From the NCBI GenBank assembly GCA_035610365.1, contig CM069432.1, positions 280,525,482-280,589,481 of the forward strand: DNA of 64,000 nucleotides, given 5' to 3'. A model generated the notes under the pieces. It saw only the letters and a list, made by a program, of their open reading frames with translations, ran no database searches and was not told where the DNA came from. The position numbers were made by a program, and so were the translations under genes. Shown here one piece after another: positions 22,101 through 31,303 of this stretch (its first letter is position 1; the number at the start of each line of letters is the position of its first letter). Source of the stretch: Aquatica leii (Eukaryota; Arthropoda; Insecta; Coleoptera; Lampyridae).

Positions 22101-25100
22101 CCTTGTAGTTAGTTTGCATATCTTTTACTACCTTTTAGTAGCACGCTGGTTTCCGTGCTTTGATTTTCAGTCATACATTTTAGCTTTACGGTTACTTAGT
22201 TTCTTAACAATTAGCAACGTTTGATGTCAAAACCATCTCATAGTGTGTGTTACTATGTATCAAAATTTTTCCTTACAAATACTTTACCCCAAATGTCTTT
22301 TACGTTGTGGTTCTATACCGCAGTTTTATTCAAAACTATTTTGAATTTCGCGGCTGTAAAATCAATTTTATTTACATGTAGGTTAAGTTTTATCGTCTCT
22401 CTTATTGTGTTTGATATTTGTTCTTCGGATGAAGAACCACCACTTCTTACTTTTTCAGACTCTGATCCAGAAATGAGCTTCGCGAAATGCAACTGACTTT
22501 TTCTGGTGAAGACGGGACTGTACTTATTGAGTTTCTTATCTATATTGACGAGTTGTGTTTGTTTCGTGGTGTTTCACATCACCAATGTTCTCTCTCAGCG
22601 TTTGAGGTTTTGTTTAGCAAAGCCTTTTTGTGTTGAGGACAAACCAAAGCTCTCTACCTTGGTGGAATGATGTTGCTGCTCTGTTGAAGTCTAAGTTTTT
22701 GCCTTTGGATCACCATGAACGTTTAATGGATACTATTTGGAATCGGTGGGAGCTTACGAATCTATCGGTATGTACGTCACCACTATGCGATACCTCTTTC
22801 TTCAGCTATCAGAAACGGTTTCAGAGCAAATACAACTCAAGTTAAAATTGATAGTTATATCCGCTTAGTCGGATTTTTTAGATTGGTACTTCATGTATAG
22901 AATTCTTTTTCTGCTTATGGGATCTGTTTTTTTTTGAGTCTCCTATTCCGCTTGTTGGCGTTAAAGTCTTGTGGCAAATTTTCAAATTTGGGAAAGCATT
23001 TGGTGTACAATCGTTCTACGGCTAATTCTCCTCTTTCTTTTTCTGTTGTTATTTTTTTATATTTTGGGTGGCGGGTTGAGCATAAAAGGGTTGGTCACCC
23101 CTTTTCGTTTCTTCTACGGACGGAAAACAAATACATCTAGTCTTATCTCTCTTTTGTGTCTTTGTTACTTATTTTTGTATTGTTCTTCTTCTACTTGAGT
23201 GGTTGATCACTTGCATGTCACATCTCTTTCCTTCTTCTTGTTCTTCTTGAAGGTTCGCCTTTTGGGCAAACGAATCAGACATCTACATCTGCTCTTATTT
23301 TTTTCCGTCTGCCTTTTTTCTTTCTATCTACGCTTAATTTTTTTTGTTCCTTTAGGTTCGCCTTTAGGGCAACTGTCTGTTTTACTAATTTTTTTTTAAA
23401 TCTTGGTTAGTTGTTTAAATACTCTATACTTTTTCTTTTCAGTAACTTTTGTTCTTCAGTGTTCACTGCAACTTTGTTTCTTTTCTTTATATTTTCATTC
23501 TTTGTTACTTCACTTGCTTGATTGGCTTTAGATTTTTTTTTCCTGTCTTTTATCAATCTGCAATCAGCCAAGAGCTATAATCAGATGTGTCTTCTATTAT
23601 ATATAAGTGGCTTTAGATATGCACATCCTGTGATGTGTCATTTCTTGTTATTAGATGATTAGATGGTGGCTAGTCGTATTCTTTTTAGGCGGAATATAGA
23701 GTCCTTGGTGTTAAGGAGCTCTGTGGCTAAACTATTTATGTGTTTTTCAAGTCTCTGCTTATAGGTATCAGAAGATTTCTCTATTTCTTCTCTGACTGTA
23801 GGGAATTGCAGATATTCATGCACTTCTGTGTTCCTTATGAACCCTGGGGCATTGGTCAAAGTTTTTAATGCTTTATTTTGGAAGCGCTGTAGTATTTCTA
23901 TATTTGAGTGAGTAGCTGACCTCCAGAGTTGTATACCATATGTCCATACTGGTTTTATAATGCATTTGTATATCAGGATCTCCAAACTGAGAGTCGATTG
24001 CCTGCCCAGCAGCCAGTGCATATCCCTGAACTTTTTGTTTGCTTGTTCTCTCTTTGCCTTAATGTGATCCCTCCACGTAAGCCGTTTGTCCAGATGCATG
24101 CCCAGGTATTTCACTGTTGTTTGCTGTGTCAAGATATCTCCGTTATGTGTAACAGGTGGACAGGCACCTCTATTCAAAGTAAATGTTATGTGAACTGATT
24201 TTGCAGGACTAGCTCTTATTCGCCACATCTTTAGCCATTTTCCGATTCTATCTAGATGTTTTTGTAGTTTTACGGATGCTAGACTAGGATCTTTACTGCT
24301 AGAAAGGATTGCAGTGTCATCTGCATAGGTTGCAGTTACTACTTCTTCTGTGATAGGTATATCAGCGGTAAATATTGTGTAGAGGATAGGGCCCAGCACC
24401 GATCCTTGAGCCACTCCTGCTTCTATTTGGCAGATGGATGACAGGCGATCTCCGCCCTTGACTTGGTAAATTCGTTGTTCCAGATAAGACCTCAAAAGCA
24501 TGTACTCAGTGTTTGGAAGCAGTAGTTTTAGCTTATATAAGAGACCCTTATGCCATACACGGTCAAAGGCCTGTTGTATGTCTAGGAATACGGCCGTGCA
24601 GTACTCCTTCCTCTCCAGCGTCTGTCGTATTGTGTGAGCTACTCGGTGTATTTGTTCAGTCGTTCCATGGTGTGCCCGAAATCCGAATTGATGGTCTGGT
24701 ATTATTCTTCTTCAAGAACTGGGAGAAGTCGACTTAATATTAGTTTCTCAGTAAGTTCTGATAGTACTGGGAGAAGACTTATAGGTCTGTAAGATGTGAC
24801 TTCTGTGGGAATCTTCCCCGGTTTAAGTACCATATTTATAATGGACACTTTCCACAGATTTGGGAAGTATTGTAGTCTCAACACTGCATTAAAGAGGATT
24901 GTCAGCAGAACTATACCTTTCTTTGGTAGCTGTTTCAGAACTTCTGCCGTTATCAGGTCAAAACCGGGAGCTTTCTTTTGTTTTAGTTGAGCTATGGTTT
25001 TTTTGACTTCTGCTGGGGTGACTGAATTCAAGGGTAGAGACATTTGCTGATCGCTATTTAAGATCCCGTCGATCGTTTTTTCTGTGTCGTCCACATCAGC

Positions 25101-28100
25101 TTCATCGGATTTGAACACACTTTTTAGGAAGGTGGCGAATAATTCTGCTTTATCTGCGGGTTTCCTTGACCAACTGTCATCAGATTTTCTTAAAGGAGGC
25201 ATGTATTCTTTTGGCTTTTTTAGTGATTTAGTCATTTTCCAGAGTGTATAATCTTCTGCTTTGTATGATGATAAAGTCTTTAATTTGTCTTGCAAAGTCC
25301 TATTCTCTAGTTCTTTGAGCATTGATTTCAGTACTTTTTGAGCTTTGTTTAGTGCCTTTTTGTCTTGGTGATTCCTACTAGTATGCCATTGTCGCCTTAT
25401 TTTTCTTTTTACAGCTATCATTTCTCTAATTTCCACGGTAGTGTCCAAATTCTTCGATGTTACTTCTATATAGGGAGATGATAGCCAAGCTGCTTTTTGA
25501 ATTAAGTTGGTAGTATACAACGCCGCACTTTCTATATCATCTTCCGTTTTAAGAGGTATACAGAGTGTGGTATTATCTTCAATGTAATCCTGGAATGCTT
25601 CCCAGTCAGTTTTATGGTTGTATAAAGTCTCGGGTAATTGTTTTAGGATCACTGTAGTGCTTAGTGTACATATGATAGGCGTGTGGTCGGAAGAGCCATC
25701 CAGGCATGATTCAATTTTTGTGTAGAGTCCTGATATTCCTTTGGTGACGAAGAAGTCTATGAGGTCTGGGATTTTATTTGGGTCAGTTGGCCAATGAGTC
25801 GGTTCTCCTGTTGAAAGTACATTAAGATTATTGCTGTCAATAGCATTTTTCAAAGTTCGGCCTTTCGTATTTGTCCCAAAATGTGTTTTTGGCATTCCAG
25901 TCGCCTCCCGACAGATATCTACCGCCCAATGTGCGAAAGAAGTCATTGTACATCTGCTCGTCGATTCGATGTCGGGTGGCAGTACACTGCAGCCACATTC
26001 AACGAGCCCTGCCAGTCGTCAACAGATACTATAGCAGCCTGTATATGTGCTTGTGTATATGGTGGTAACATATGATATCTTATGTTTTCTCTTATTACTA
26101 TAGCAGCTCCAGCATGTGATGTGCCGTCTCGTCTGGATAATTAGCGTAGCATACGGTATATCCCTTGATTTTCATCACTCTTTGATCAGTCATATGTGTT
26201 TCGGAAATTAATAGAACATCAATTTTGTTGTGGTTTATAAACAGCTCAACCTCGTGCTTATTTGGAGATAAGCCATTGATATTCCATGCAGCTATACGTA
26301 TGAATTTCATTTCTGGTTTTGAGCTATGAGTGTCGTTAGGAGACCCATTAGGGTGCCTATTTGTGTTATGAGGATATCAATTTTTTCTGATTGCTTTATT
26401 ATTATCTGCTCTAAGGAGCTTGTTGACTGAGAATGTGCATTCTCTATTTTTCGGGTCCAGCAAACATCATTCATGATGTTGGACATAGTTTCAGATGTAT
26501 GTGCAATGTTTCTTTGCTGGTTGCTTGACTGCTGGTTGCCAAGTTTTAATGGAGGAAAATTATCTTGAGTAAGGGGGGGGGGTGGCATTGTTGTTTGTGT
26601 GGGTTGTTTTGCAATTACTGGGTCTCTTTTATTTGCATTATTTCCCATTTTTTGAGCCTTTATCTTTTTATACACTTGACAGCCCTTGTAATTGGCTGGG
26701 TGGTCACCATGACAGAGAGCGCAGGTGGCCGGTGTATTCTTGTCTTTTTTTGGACAATCAGTGGTTTTGTGTCCTTTACCACATTTGACACACCTGTGGG
26801 GACGCATACAGTTGTTTTTTGTATGGCCGTATTGTTGGCACCTAGTGCACTGAGGGATCTCAGTCGATTTTCTTGGGTCCTCTATCTTGACTTTAGTGTG
26901 GTATATATATTTTATATTCTTTACATCTGGGTTGTTAGGGCCTGGTTCAATATTCACGAAAAACATATTGAGTGGCTTTTTATTTTTTCTTGATATTGCA
27001 CAGATGACTTCACCTCTGACCTTGTTTCCAGTATTCTCAATCTCCTCTATAATGGCTGTTTTTGGAGTGGTGTGGTGCAAGTTTATGACAACAATTCTGT
27101 TACATTTGTTTTGATTCTGTGTGAAGGTGTGTCCAATAAGGCCGTTGGTTCGAATAATTTCTATTAAGTTTTTATAAGTTTCATGTGTCTGTGACATTAC
27201 TCTTAGCTGGTCCCTGTTAATCATCTTGTACGTGAAGCTATCTCTAGGCACAGACTTATTTAGTAGTTCTGTTAGTTTAGATAACTCTTCTATGCCATAA
27301 AGGACAATAGGTGGGGGCTTGCTATTTTTTCTATTATGGGTGGCTGTAGCTGGCGTTGAGTCCTCGGTTAAGTCTATCGGTAATCCACTGAATCTATTCG
27401 AGGTATTGATTCCCGTGTGTACTTTAATAGAACTTTGTATGTTTGGTGGGCTAACAGATATTCTCTTTCTTTTTGGGTAGCGGTCTGTACTATCTGGTAC
27501 TCTTTGCCATGGAGGAGGGCAAACTTTGTTAGCATCTGTGACATTTGCAGATGGTGGTGACACAATTAATGATTTTTTTAAGTCTTCGCCAGTAATTGCA
27601 CCTATTGAAGATGATCTCGGTCTTGTGATGAGCAGGCTTGGATGGAATACCTGCTGAGTTAATTTTTTTTGTTTGTGTTTGTGTTGCCAGTAGCATTCAC
27701 TGTCGCGGAGGCATGGTCACCTACCTCCGCGCACGTTTTGTTGCTTATGTTATTAGGATCTATCATTTAGTCCCACGAGTAGGGTCGATTAAAACTGTCA
27801 CTCCTGGGGTGACGCCCATTCCCAGTGAGAAGGCTATTTTCAACGACGGTTCACCTGCTCCATCAAGGTTGATCGCTCATGGCTGACTCACCAGTCAGTC
27901 ATCCATCCCCTTGGCGCGCCCCGCACCGTGGGATTTGGGGATTTTTTGAAGAGGTTACCTTCCTCGCGGACTGAGTGGCGAAGCTCACACCCCCGTTCCT
28001 GGAGACATGACTACAGGGCTATGGTACTGGGGCGACCCTTTCGGGCCACACGTTGGTTTTTCTGTCGGGGTTGACTCCTTTAGCTATGATTTCAGTTTTG

Positions 28101-30440
28101 AGGCGCCGAAGACTCGCCTTCGCCCTTTTTACTTTGCTATCAGGGTCACGAGGTAGGTATAATGTGCAAGACTCGTTATAGACCATGACATTGTCCGGGG
28201 GATGAGACGACCCTCAATTGAGGGTCCACCACCAATTAGCGGCGGCAGATTGGTGGTGGCGAGGACGTGTAAAAATAGGACTTTATGGTGCGCGTCTAAT
28301 AGCCCATTCTTGCACACATAGGCGTACGCTAGCGGCTTAACCTCAGCTTTTTATAGGTGCATACCTTATAGCGAGGGCATGTACCACCGAGGCCAAACAC
28401 CATTTTCTCCCCCCAATTGGCTTTAGATGATTTTTGTTTTATTCTGCTTGGTTTGGAATTAGGAACGGGCTGCAACTTCGTTTCTTGTACTCTACGTACT
28501 CGCGCTTAATTGGCATTTTTGATGTTGTTAATCACTGTTAGAAGATATATCTTTCTTGGGATTCTTTTGATCTTGAAATATTGTATTTCGTTGATTGACT
28601 TTTATGTATTATTGTGGCATTCCAACACGATGAACAAAAACTAGCGATGTTCGGTTGGCAAGCGATGTTTTTTTATTTTTTTTGTTTATTTTTATATCTT
28701 TTTCTTCAAACTACGGTTGTTTGTTTTTTGAAATACAGGGGAATTGGTTTTTCTTGCAAAGCGGTAATGATATCAAATTGCAACGTTCCAAAGAACGGTT
28801 AAGACAAATTAAATCCAACAAAACCATCTGGGCTAGATCTAGTTGATGACTTCGGAAATTAAGTTAAACTGCAGTAAAAATAAAGCTTCGGACAGAAATA
28901 CAAAAAATGACGTAGCTAGAGAACTACATATTAAATTGTACCATCGAAAAGAAAACAGATTCAAAATTATACATAGCACAAAAATTAACACGTTGTAATC
29001 ACTACGCTATCAAAATAAAACGTGACAATCTAATTATCCCAAAAAAGAAACGGATTTACTACTAAAGCATGCAGATAAAAAATACAGTGTGTTGCAAAAG
29101 AAAATTAAGAACACACCAAATATTATATAGAAATTTTTCTATTTAGTGCTGTAATGTGCATTAATAATTATATCATTTTAGGTATGGGGTGGGGTTTAAT
29201 GGTAACATCATCATTAGTAATATTTGCAGAATATTTTAATAAAAAACGAAATTTTTATATGAACATAGTATATTTGTTAACAAGTACAACTGCAGTTTCT
29301 TTTCCCGTTTTATCGATGTTATCTTCAAAGTATTACGGATATAGAGGAACAATACTATTAGTAACTGCAATAAATTTACATCTTATTTGTGTTACGTTAT
29401 GTTACCAGCCAGTCAAATGGCACTTAAAAGACACACCTAGTCTTCAACTTAAAGGTATTTAGTACTTAGGTTTACTTATACTCTAACTATAACTCAAATA
29501 TGTTTTTAGATTTACATTTAATAGAAGACGGAAAATATTTGATACCAAAAAGGGAATTAGAATCAGATTATTGTAACAACAAATCTAAGTCATGTTCAAA
29601 ACTAAGCAATTGGTGGTAATAATAATTTACTTGTATATAATACTGTGATTCCGCAAACCTCATCCTCGTAAATAATATCCTTTATTACATGCTTGTTGAA
29701 TAATATAAAACTAGTCATTTAAATATTTTTAGCTACAATGTATACAAATCGTTTGACTTAGCTTTATTTAAAGATCCTATTTATGTAAATGTAGCAGTTG
29801 GTGCTGCACTAGTATTATCGTCAGACGTCCTGTATATTTCATTTTTGCCACTAATCTTGACAAACGCCGGATTTTCTGATAAAAATTTGTCGCTATTGAT
29901 GACAATTTACGTTGTATCGGATTTAATAGGAAAAACGTTCATTTGTGGTTTAACAGCATTTGTAAAAGTAAAAAATCGCCATCTTCTCTTAATTGGCGCA
30001 ACCGCTATGGCTGCATTTCGTTTGGGTACGTAAGAACACTATACAAATTACTTTTATAATTCAAACATTTTAGGTCACATATTTAGTAATACATTTCTTT
30101 GGACTAGTATGATGTGTTCTTTACTAGGATTTATTCGATCTTGTGTTGAAAATACAACATTCTTAGTATTTGCAGATATCCACCCACAAAGATTTGTGAC
30201 AGCATTGTCTTTGGGTAATGTTGTTAATGCGATTGTGATTTTTCTTTTAGGACAAATAATAAGTATGTTTTCTTTATTGTTTTTATGGTTTTTAATGATG
30301 TATGTTTAGGAGTGTTAACAGGCGTTACACAAAACAAAGAAGTGATATTAATTGCCTTATCTGTGTCAGCGGGATGTTGCGCAATTTCATGGACTGTCGA
30401 ATTCAGTTATGTATATATCAAAAGATTAATTGTTAAATAA
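13060..30440 (+). CDS. SLC16-like monocarboxylate transporter (MFS), complete, 8 exons
   Basis: Exons: 13060-13152, 17980-18106, 18279-18422, 29182-29454, 29510-29615, 29733-30025, 30074-30262, 30310-30440. All introns are GT-AG. Lengths sum to 1356 nt, a single frame of 451 aa plus TAA. I count twelve hydrophobic segments with a central hydrophilic loop (exon 5), as in the MFS monocarboxylate transporter family, which moves lactate, pyruvate or related substrates across the plasma membrane with protons. The family's N-terminal DGGWGW signature is weak here (VDGWKYV). The loop motif after segment 4 is recognisable as YFNKKRNF. Segment 8 has the family Asp followed four residues later by Lys (SDLIGK) where human MCT1 has Arg. 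Substrate cannot be told. Introns 1 and 3 are swollen to 4.8 and 10.8 kb by transposons. A tandem paralogue starts at 56571. Confidence 0.85.
13192..13206. repeat. target-site duplication, left copy (15 bp)
   Basis: TAAACGATTATTATA, identical to 17664-17678. It bounds the LINE in intron 1. Confidence 0.85.
13285..14111 (-). pseudogene. LINE C-terminal domain with CCHC motif
   Basis: Two minus frames (13725-14111 and 13285-13641) carry the region after the reverse transcriptase. It includes an AEIWDWKEW block typical of LINE thumb regions and, near the end, CRLCGEETEDLNHMRKRC, a C-x2-C...H-x4-C zinc motif common at LINE C-termini. They are separated by a frame change near 13700. Confidence 0.65.
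14277..15316 (-). pseudogene. LINE reverse transcriptase
   Basis: The upstream frame (14717-15316) carries GKAAGEDGIQGEEW, FPERWREGIICPIHKKG, YRGVTLLSSAYKLY and GFRKGRRAINNIY. The downstream frame (14277-14723) carries VALYVDLKAAFDKVNR, GLRQRCPLSPSLF and the catalytic LAYADDIVLVA. They cover the palm and fingers of a LINE reverse transcriptase. The frames change around 14720 and the copy is otherwise well preserved in motif order. The expected G in GLRQG is R here. Confidence 0.8.
15333..16574 (-). pseudogene. LINE ORF2 endonuclease and linker
   Basis: The frame at 16383-16574 begins with LRVLFWNVAGIKNKEHDF, the N-terminal endonuclease motif. The frame at 15811-16296 gives a KIKVVTVYSS strand, LIIVGGDFNARIGK (catalytic D-N) and FTYIGG. 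The frame at 15333-15821 supplies VESDHQPLELTM, the SDH motif, then a long basic linker. These are the expected parts of an APE-type endonuclease in order, split by frame changes near 16340 and 15830. Confidence 0.75.
16678..17243 (-). pseudogene. LINE ORF1, coiled-coil protein
   Basis: Frames 16944-17243 and 16678-17001 form a Glu/Lys/Arg-rich heptad-like coil followed by a NNIVIKRWRSEK and KVEVKKVTVIN region. This resembles the RNA-recognition-like part of ORF1 proteins of L1-type LINEs. In that group ORF1p binds the element RNA as a trimer. Coil and order are seen in the sequence; the domain identity is inferred. Confidence 0.55.
17664..17678. repeat. target-site duplication, right copy (15 bp)
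   Basis: TAAACGATTATTATA, pairing with 13192-13206. Removing the insert plus one copy leaves an intron 1 of about 355 bp. Confidence 0.85.
17980..18106 (+). CDS. transporter 1, exon 2
   Basis: Acceptor ATATTTCAG, donor G|GTAATA, 127 nt, phase 0 to 1. It encodes the end of segment 1 (SFGIIYSSFLERIGD) and the start of segment 2. Length and phase equal exon 2 of the paralogue at 56725. Confidence 0.85.
18279..18422 (+). CDS. transporter 1, exon 3
   Basis: Acceptor CGTTTTAG, donor AG|GTATTT, 144 nt, phase 1 to 1. It encodes segments 2-3 and the start of 4 (RRKVALIGAITFCIGTF, QLIFTFGVLQ). It joins in frame to exon 4 10.8 kb downstream. Confidence 0.85.
18423..19419. other. Start of intron 3, no element recognised
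   Basis: AT-rich intronic sequence with no coding motif. Nothing identifiable before the LTR-like promoter. Confidence 0.5.
19442..19501 (+). promoter_or_regulatory. heat-shock-element-like cluster
   Basis: A perfect TTCnnGAAnnTTC occurs at 19489-19501 (TTCTAGAACGTTC). GAAnnnTTCnnGAA lies at 19442-19455 and an imperfect TTCnnGAGnnTTC at 19468-19480. Inverted GAA/TTC pentamers are the binding site of heat shock factor. They sit about 40-100 bp upstream of the TATA box. Confidence 0.55.
19543..19576 (+). promoter_or_regulatory. core promoter: TATA box and initiator
   Basis: TATAAATA at 19543-19550 and TCAGTT at 19571-19576, an arthropod-type initiator whose A (19573) lies 30 bp after the first T of the TATA box. 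This is the canonical spacing for polymerase II. Direction is +, the same as the surrounding transporter gene. Confidence 0.55.
19787..21191 (-). pseudogene. BEL/Pao-type gag and start of protease
   Basis: Frame 20811-21191 begins with a Met and holds a helical N-terminal region. Frame 19787-20839 continues with LPKFSGKIESWIEYRDLY..., the capsid-like domain usual in BEL/Pao elements. Two knuckles follow: CVLCKGAHNLYAC and CFNCLSKGHAVPQC. A frameshift near 20050 moves to frame 19797-20054, which contains ARILLDSGSQSSFIT, the aspartic protease motif of Pao elements (D-S-G form). The copy stops soon after the protease at about 19797, so RT and integrase are gone. It lies antisense to the transporter in intron 3. 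Family assignment rests on the capsid, knuckle and DSG protease order. Confidence 0.75.
21192..21689. other. Leader of the BEL-like element or intron sequence
   Basis: Upstream (minus-sense) of the gag start. AT-rich, no PBS that I can name; nothing coding. Confidence 0.35.
21690..21951 (+). repeat. LTR relic (second copy type)
   Basis: Contains an AAATAAATATACTC polyadenylation-like block (about 21736) and ends immediately before a primer-binding site at 21952. A CTCGTTTTGGCGC word and the following 40 bp recur at about 35967-36010. Confidence 0.5.
21952..21969 (+). promoter_or_regulatory. primer-binding site (tRNA-Lys type)
   Basis: TGGCGCCCAACGTAAGGC matches the tRNA-Lys-type retroelement primer site at about 16 of 18 positions. 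It is placed directly after the LTR relic. Confidence 0.7.
21970..22860 (+). pseudogene. leader and decayed gag of LTR element
   Basis: After a leader similar to that at 852-1200, broken frames give a gag-like order. A FSGEDGTVLIEFLIYIDELC segment is followed by an LLKSKFLPLDHHERLMDTIWNRWE segment, matching the common arthropod gag pattern in which a capsid helix ends with L-x-x-x-F-L-P-x-x-Y/H...L...I-x-x-R. Stops and frame changes occur within 60 codons of each other. No pol was found downstream. Confidence 0.45.
22861..23520 (+). other. T-rich continuation of the gag region, decayed
   Basis: Two nearly identical words, AGGTTCGCCTTTtGGGCAA at 23248-23266 and AGGTTCGCCTTTaGGGCAA at 23354-23372, lie 106 bp apart. 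They could be the remains of paired zinc knuckles or a short duplication. No readable protein. Confidence 0.25.
23521..23533. repeat. target-site duplication, left copy (13 bp)
   Basis: ATTGGCTTTAGAT, identical to 28416-28428. It is followed by the poly-T that marks the 3' tail of the minus-strand LINE. Confidence 0.85.
23659..26310 (-). pseudogene. Jockey-type ORF2: endonuclease and reverse transcriptase
   Basis: Start MKFIRIAAWNINGLS at 26310, with endonuclease features (ISETHM, then SSDHTPIICTL). The RT region holds KKAPGFDLITAEVLKQL, LPVLSELTEKLIL, a lost segment around 24500-24700, then AGVAQGSVLGPILYTIFT, ATYADDTAILSS and the TVKYLGMHLDKRLTWRDHI thumb. These motifs and their order are those of Jockey elements. 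Stops or frameshifts separate frames at about 26098, 25946, 24702 and 24501. Frame 23659-24501 is the best-preserved part. Confidence 0.85.
26307..27563 (-). CDS. Jockey-type ORF1, nucleic-acid-binding gag-like protein
   Basis: An open frame of 418 aa. After a basic Pro/Ser-rich N-terminus comes a region with LNKSVPRDSFTYKMINRDQ and IIRTNGLIGHTFTQNQ, then RIVVINLHHTTPKTAIIEE, which fits the PRE_C2HC region of Jockey ORF1. Cysteine clusters follow: CTRCQQYGHTKNNC, CVKCGKGHKTTDC and CALCHGDHPANYKGC. In this clade ORF1p coats the RNA and helps target integration. The frame is uninterrupted, unlike ORF2. Its stop overlaps the ORF2 start (TGA at 26309-26307 inside ATGA). Confidence 0.85.
   Translation of the reverse strand: MSPPSANVTDANKVCPPPWQRVPDSTDRYPKRKRISVSPPNIQSSIKVHTGINTSNRFSGLPIDLTEDSTPATATHNRKNSKPPPIVLYGIEELSKLTELLNKSVPRDSFTYKMINRDQLRVMSQTHETYKNLIEIIRTNGLIGHTFTQNQNKCNRIVVINLHHTTPKTAIIEEIENTGNKVRGEVICAISRKNKKPLNMFFVNIEPGPNNPDVKNIKYIYHTKVKIEDPRKSTEIPQCTRCQQYGHTKNNCMRPHRCVKCGKGHKTTDCPKKDKNTPATCALCHGDHPANYKGCQVYKKIKAQKMGNNANKRDPVIAKQPTQTTMPPPPLTQDNFPPLKLGNQQSSNQQRNIAHTSETMSNIMNDVCWTRKIENAHSQSTSSLEQIIIKQSEKIDILITQIGTLMGLLTTLIAQNQK
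27564..28415 (-). other. 5' UTR of the Jockey-type LINE
   Basis: More GC-rich than its flanks, without a long frame. It extends to the duplication at 28416. Internal promoters of such LINEs lie here, but I see no specific motif that I can defend. Confidence 0.6.
28416..28428. repeat. target-site duplication, right copy (13 bp)
   Basis: ATTGGCTTTAGAT, pairing with 23521-23533. Confidence 0.85.
28429..29181. other. End of intron 3
   Basis: AT-rich, with no element recognised. It ends with the acceptor ATCATTTTAG before exon 4. Confidence 0.55.
29182..29454 (+). CDS. transporter 1, exon 4
   Basis: 273 nt, phase 1 to 1, donor AAAG|GTATTT. It encodes segment 4 (GMGWGLMVTSSLVIF), the YFNKKRNF loop motif, and segments 5 and 6. 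Confidence 0.85.
29510..29615 (+). CDS. transporter 1, exon 5
   Basis: 106 nt, phase 1 to 2, donor GGTG|GTAATA. It encodes the hydrophilic central loop (LIEDGKYLIPKRELESDY...) between the two six-helix halves. Confidence 0.8.
29733..30025 (+). CDS. transporter 1, exon 6
   Basis: 293 nt, acceptor ATTTTTAG, donor TTGG|GTACGT. It encodes segments 7, 8 (with the SDLIGK motif) and the start of 9. Confidence 0.85.
30074..30262 (+). CDS. transporter 1, exon 7
   Basis: 189 nt, acceptor CATTTTAG, donor ATAATAA|GTATGT. It encodes segments 10 and 11 (SLLGFIRSCVENTTFLVFAD; NVVNAIVIFLLGQII). Confidence 0.85.
30310..30440 (+). CDS. transporter 1, exon 8 (terminal)
   Basis: Acceptor TATGTTTAG, TAA stop at 30438-30440. 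It encodes the last membrane segment (VILIALSVSAGCCAISW) and a short C-terminal tail ending RLIVK. Confidence 0.85.
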
Positions 30441-30498
30441 GTTAATTATAGAACGATAACATATTTTATTATTAATAATAACTGTTTCCTATATACTT

Positions 30499-30504
30499 AA
30501 TAAA
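30499..30504 (+). terminator. polyadenylation signal of transporter 1
   Basis: AATAAA 59 bp after the stop codon, followed by an A-rich tract. A plausible end of the mRNA. Confidence 0.6.
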
Positions 30505-30777
30505 TGTAATTAAAAAAAAGTTGAGAATTTCGGGTACAACATTGATACATTCCAAACCCAGAAGACCCTTTGCTATTACATTTACGTACATGTATTATTA
30601 TAGACGCTGTCAGACATCTTAAAAGTCATAAAAAATTAGTAACCAGAATCATAATTTTATGGTGGAATCAGATTTTCCGAAATTATGTATTGTCGATTAG
30701 TAAGCTTCTTAGTTCATTTGAACACAGTCAAAGCCAAAGTTATGCACCTAATATAATCGTCGTACGTAAGCTTACTT

Positions 30778-30790
30778 ACTACGCATACTT
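30778..30790. repeat. target-site duplication, left copy (13 bp)
   Basis: ACTACGCATACTT, identical to 35856-35868. Confidence 0.9.
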
Positions 30791-31303
30791 CCTGAGGGGT
30801 GGCACCCTACCAGGCGCGTCCCCAGGTGGCGGATAGGGGAACGGCCTAAGTGAATGATCGTATGTGATTCTTAGGTTAATGCTAGGGATAAGGTTGCTCG
30901 TCGCTTATAAAGAAGGACTCGCAGCAACCAAAGACAGCATCGTGGACCAGCTACCCCGCTCGGCTGTCGTGTCGTAGCCAAGGGCTTGCACAGGGTATAA
31001 CGGCGCCGATATGTGTTTGATGTGCCACGTGCATCAATCATGTCGATATACCATGCACGAACCTGGAGTGCTCAGGTTGGTGCGGGGGGTCTCGGCTTAA
31101 CCGCCTGGACTAAGAGGAGACAACCTCAGCAAAATCCTAAATCTCAAGGATCAGGGGCCGGACCGAGGAGATGCGTGGCTGAATAGAGGATCAGCATTTA
31201 CTGGCCCCAACCTCGGAGCACCGGGCGCCACTCCGTTGTAATCAGTCGCCTTACACGCCTGCAGGGGCACCGCACGTGTGGACATTTTATTTCCCCCACA
31301 CTC

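Larger units (their letters stand above)
23534..28415 (-). mobile_element. Jockey-type LINE, full length, in transporter intron 3
   Basis: 4882 bp bounded by a 13-bp duplication with a poly-A tail (poly-T at 23534-23541 on +). The sense order is 5' UTR (27564-28415), ORF1 (26307-27563, intact frame), ORF2 endonuclease and reverse transcriptase (23659-26310, broken) and a short 3' UTR. ORF1 and ORF2 overlap in an ATGA. ORF1 has the C2HC-rich organisation of Jockey-clade elements. The element is antisense to the transporter and inserted into the decayed LTR element, so it is younger than that element. Confidence 0.85.

Noticed and set aside
27680..28400. GC-rich block as a host CpG-island promoter
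   Set aside because: It lies wholly inside the target duplications of the Jockey-type LINE and is its 5' UTR.
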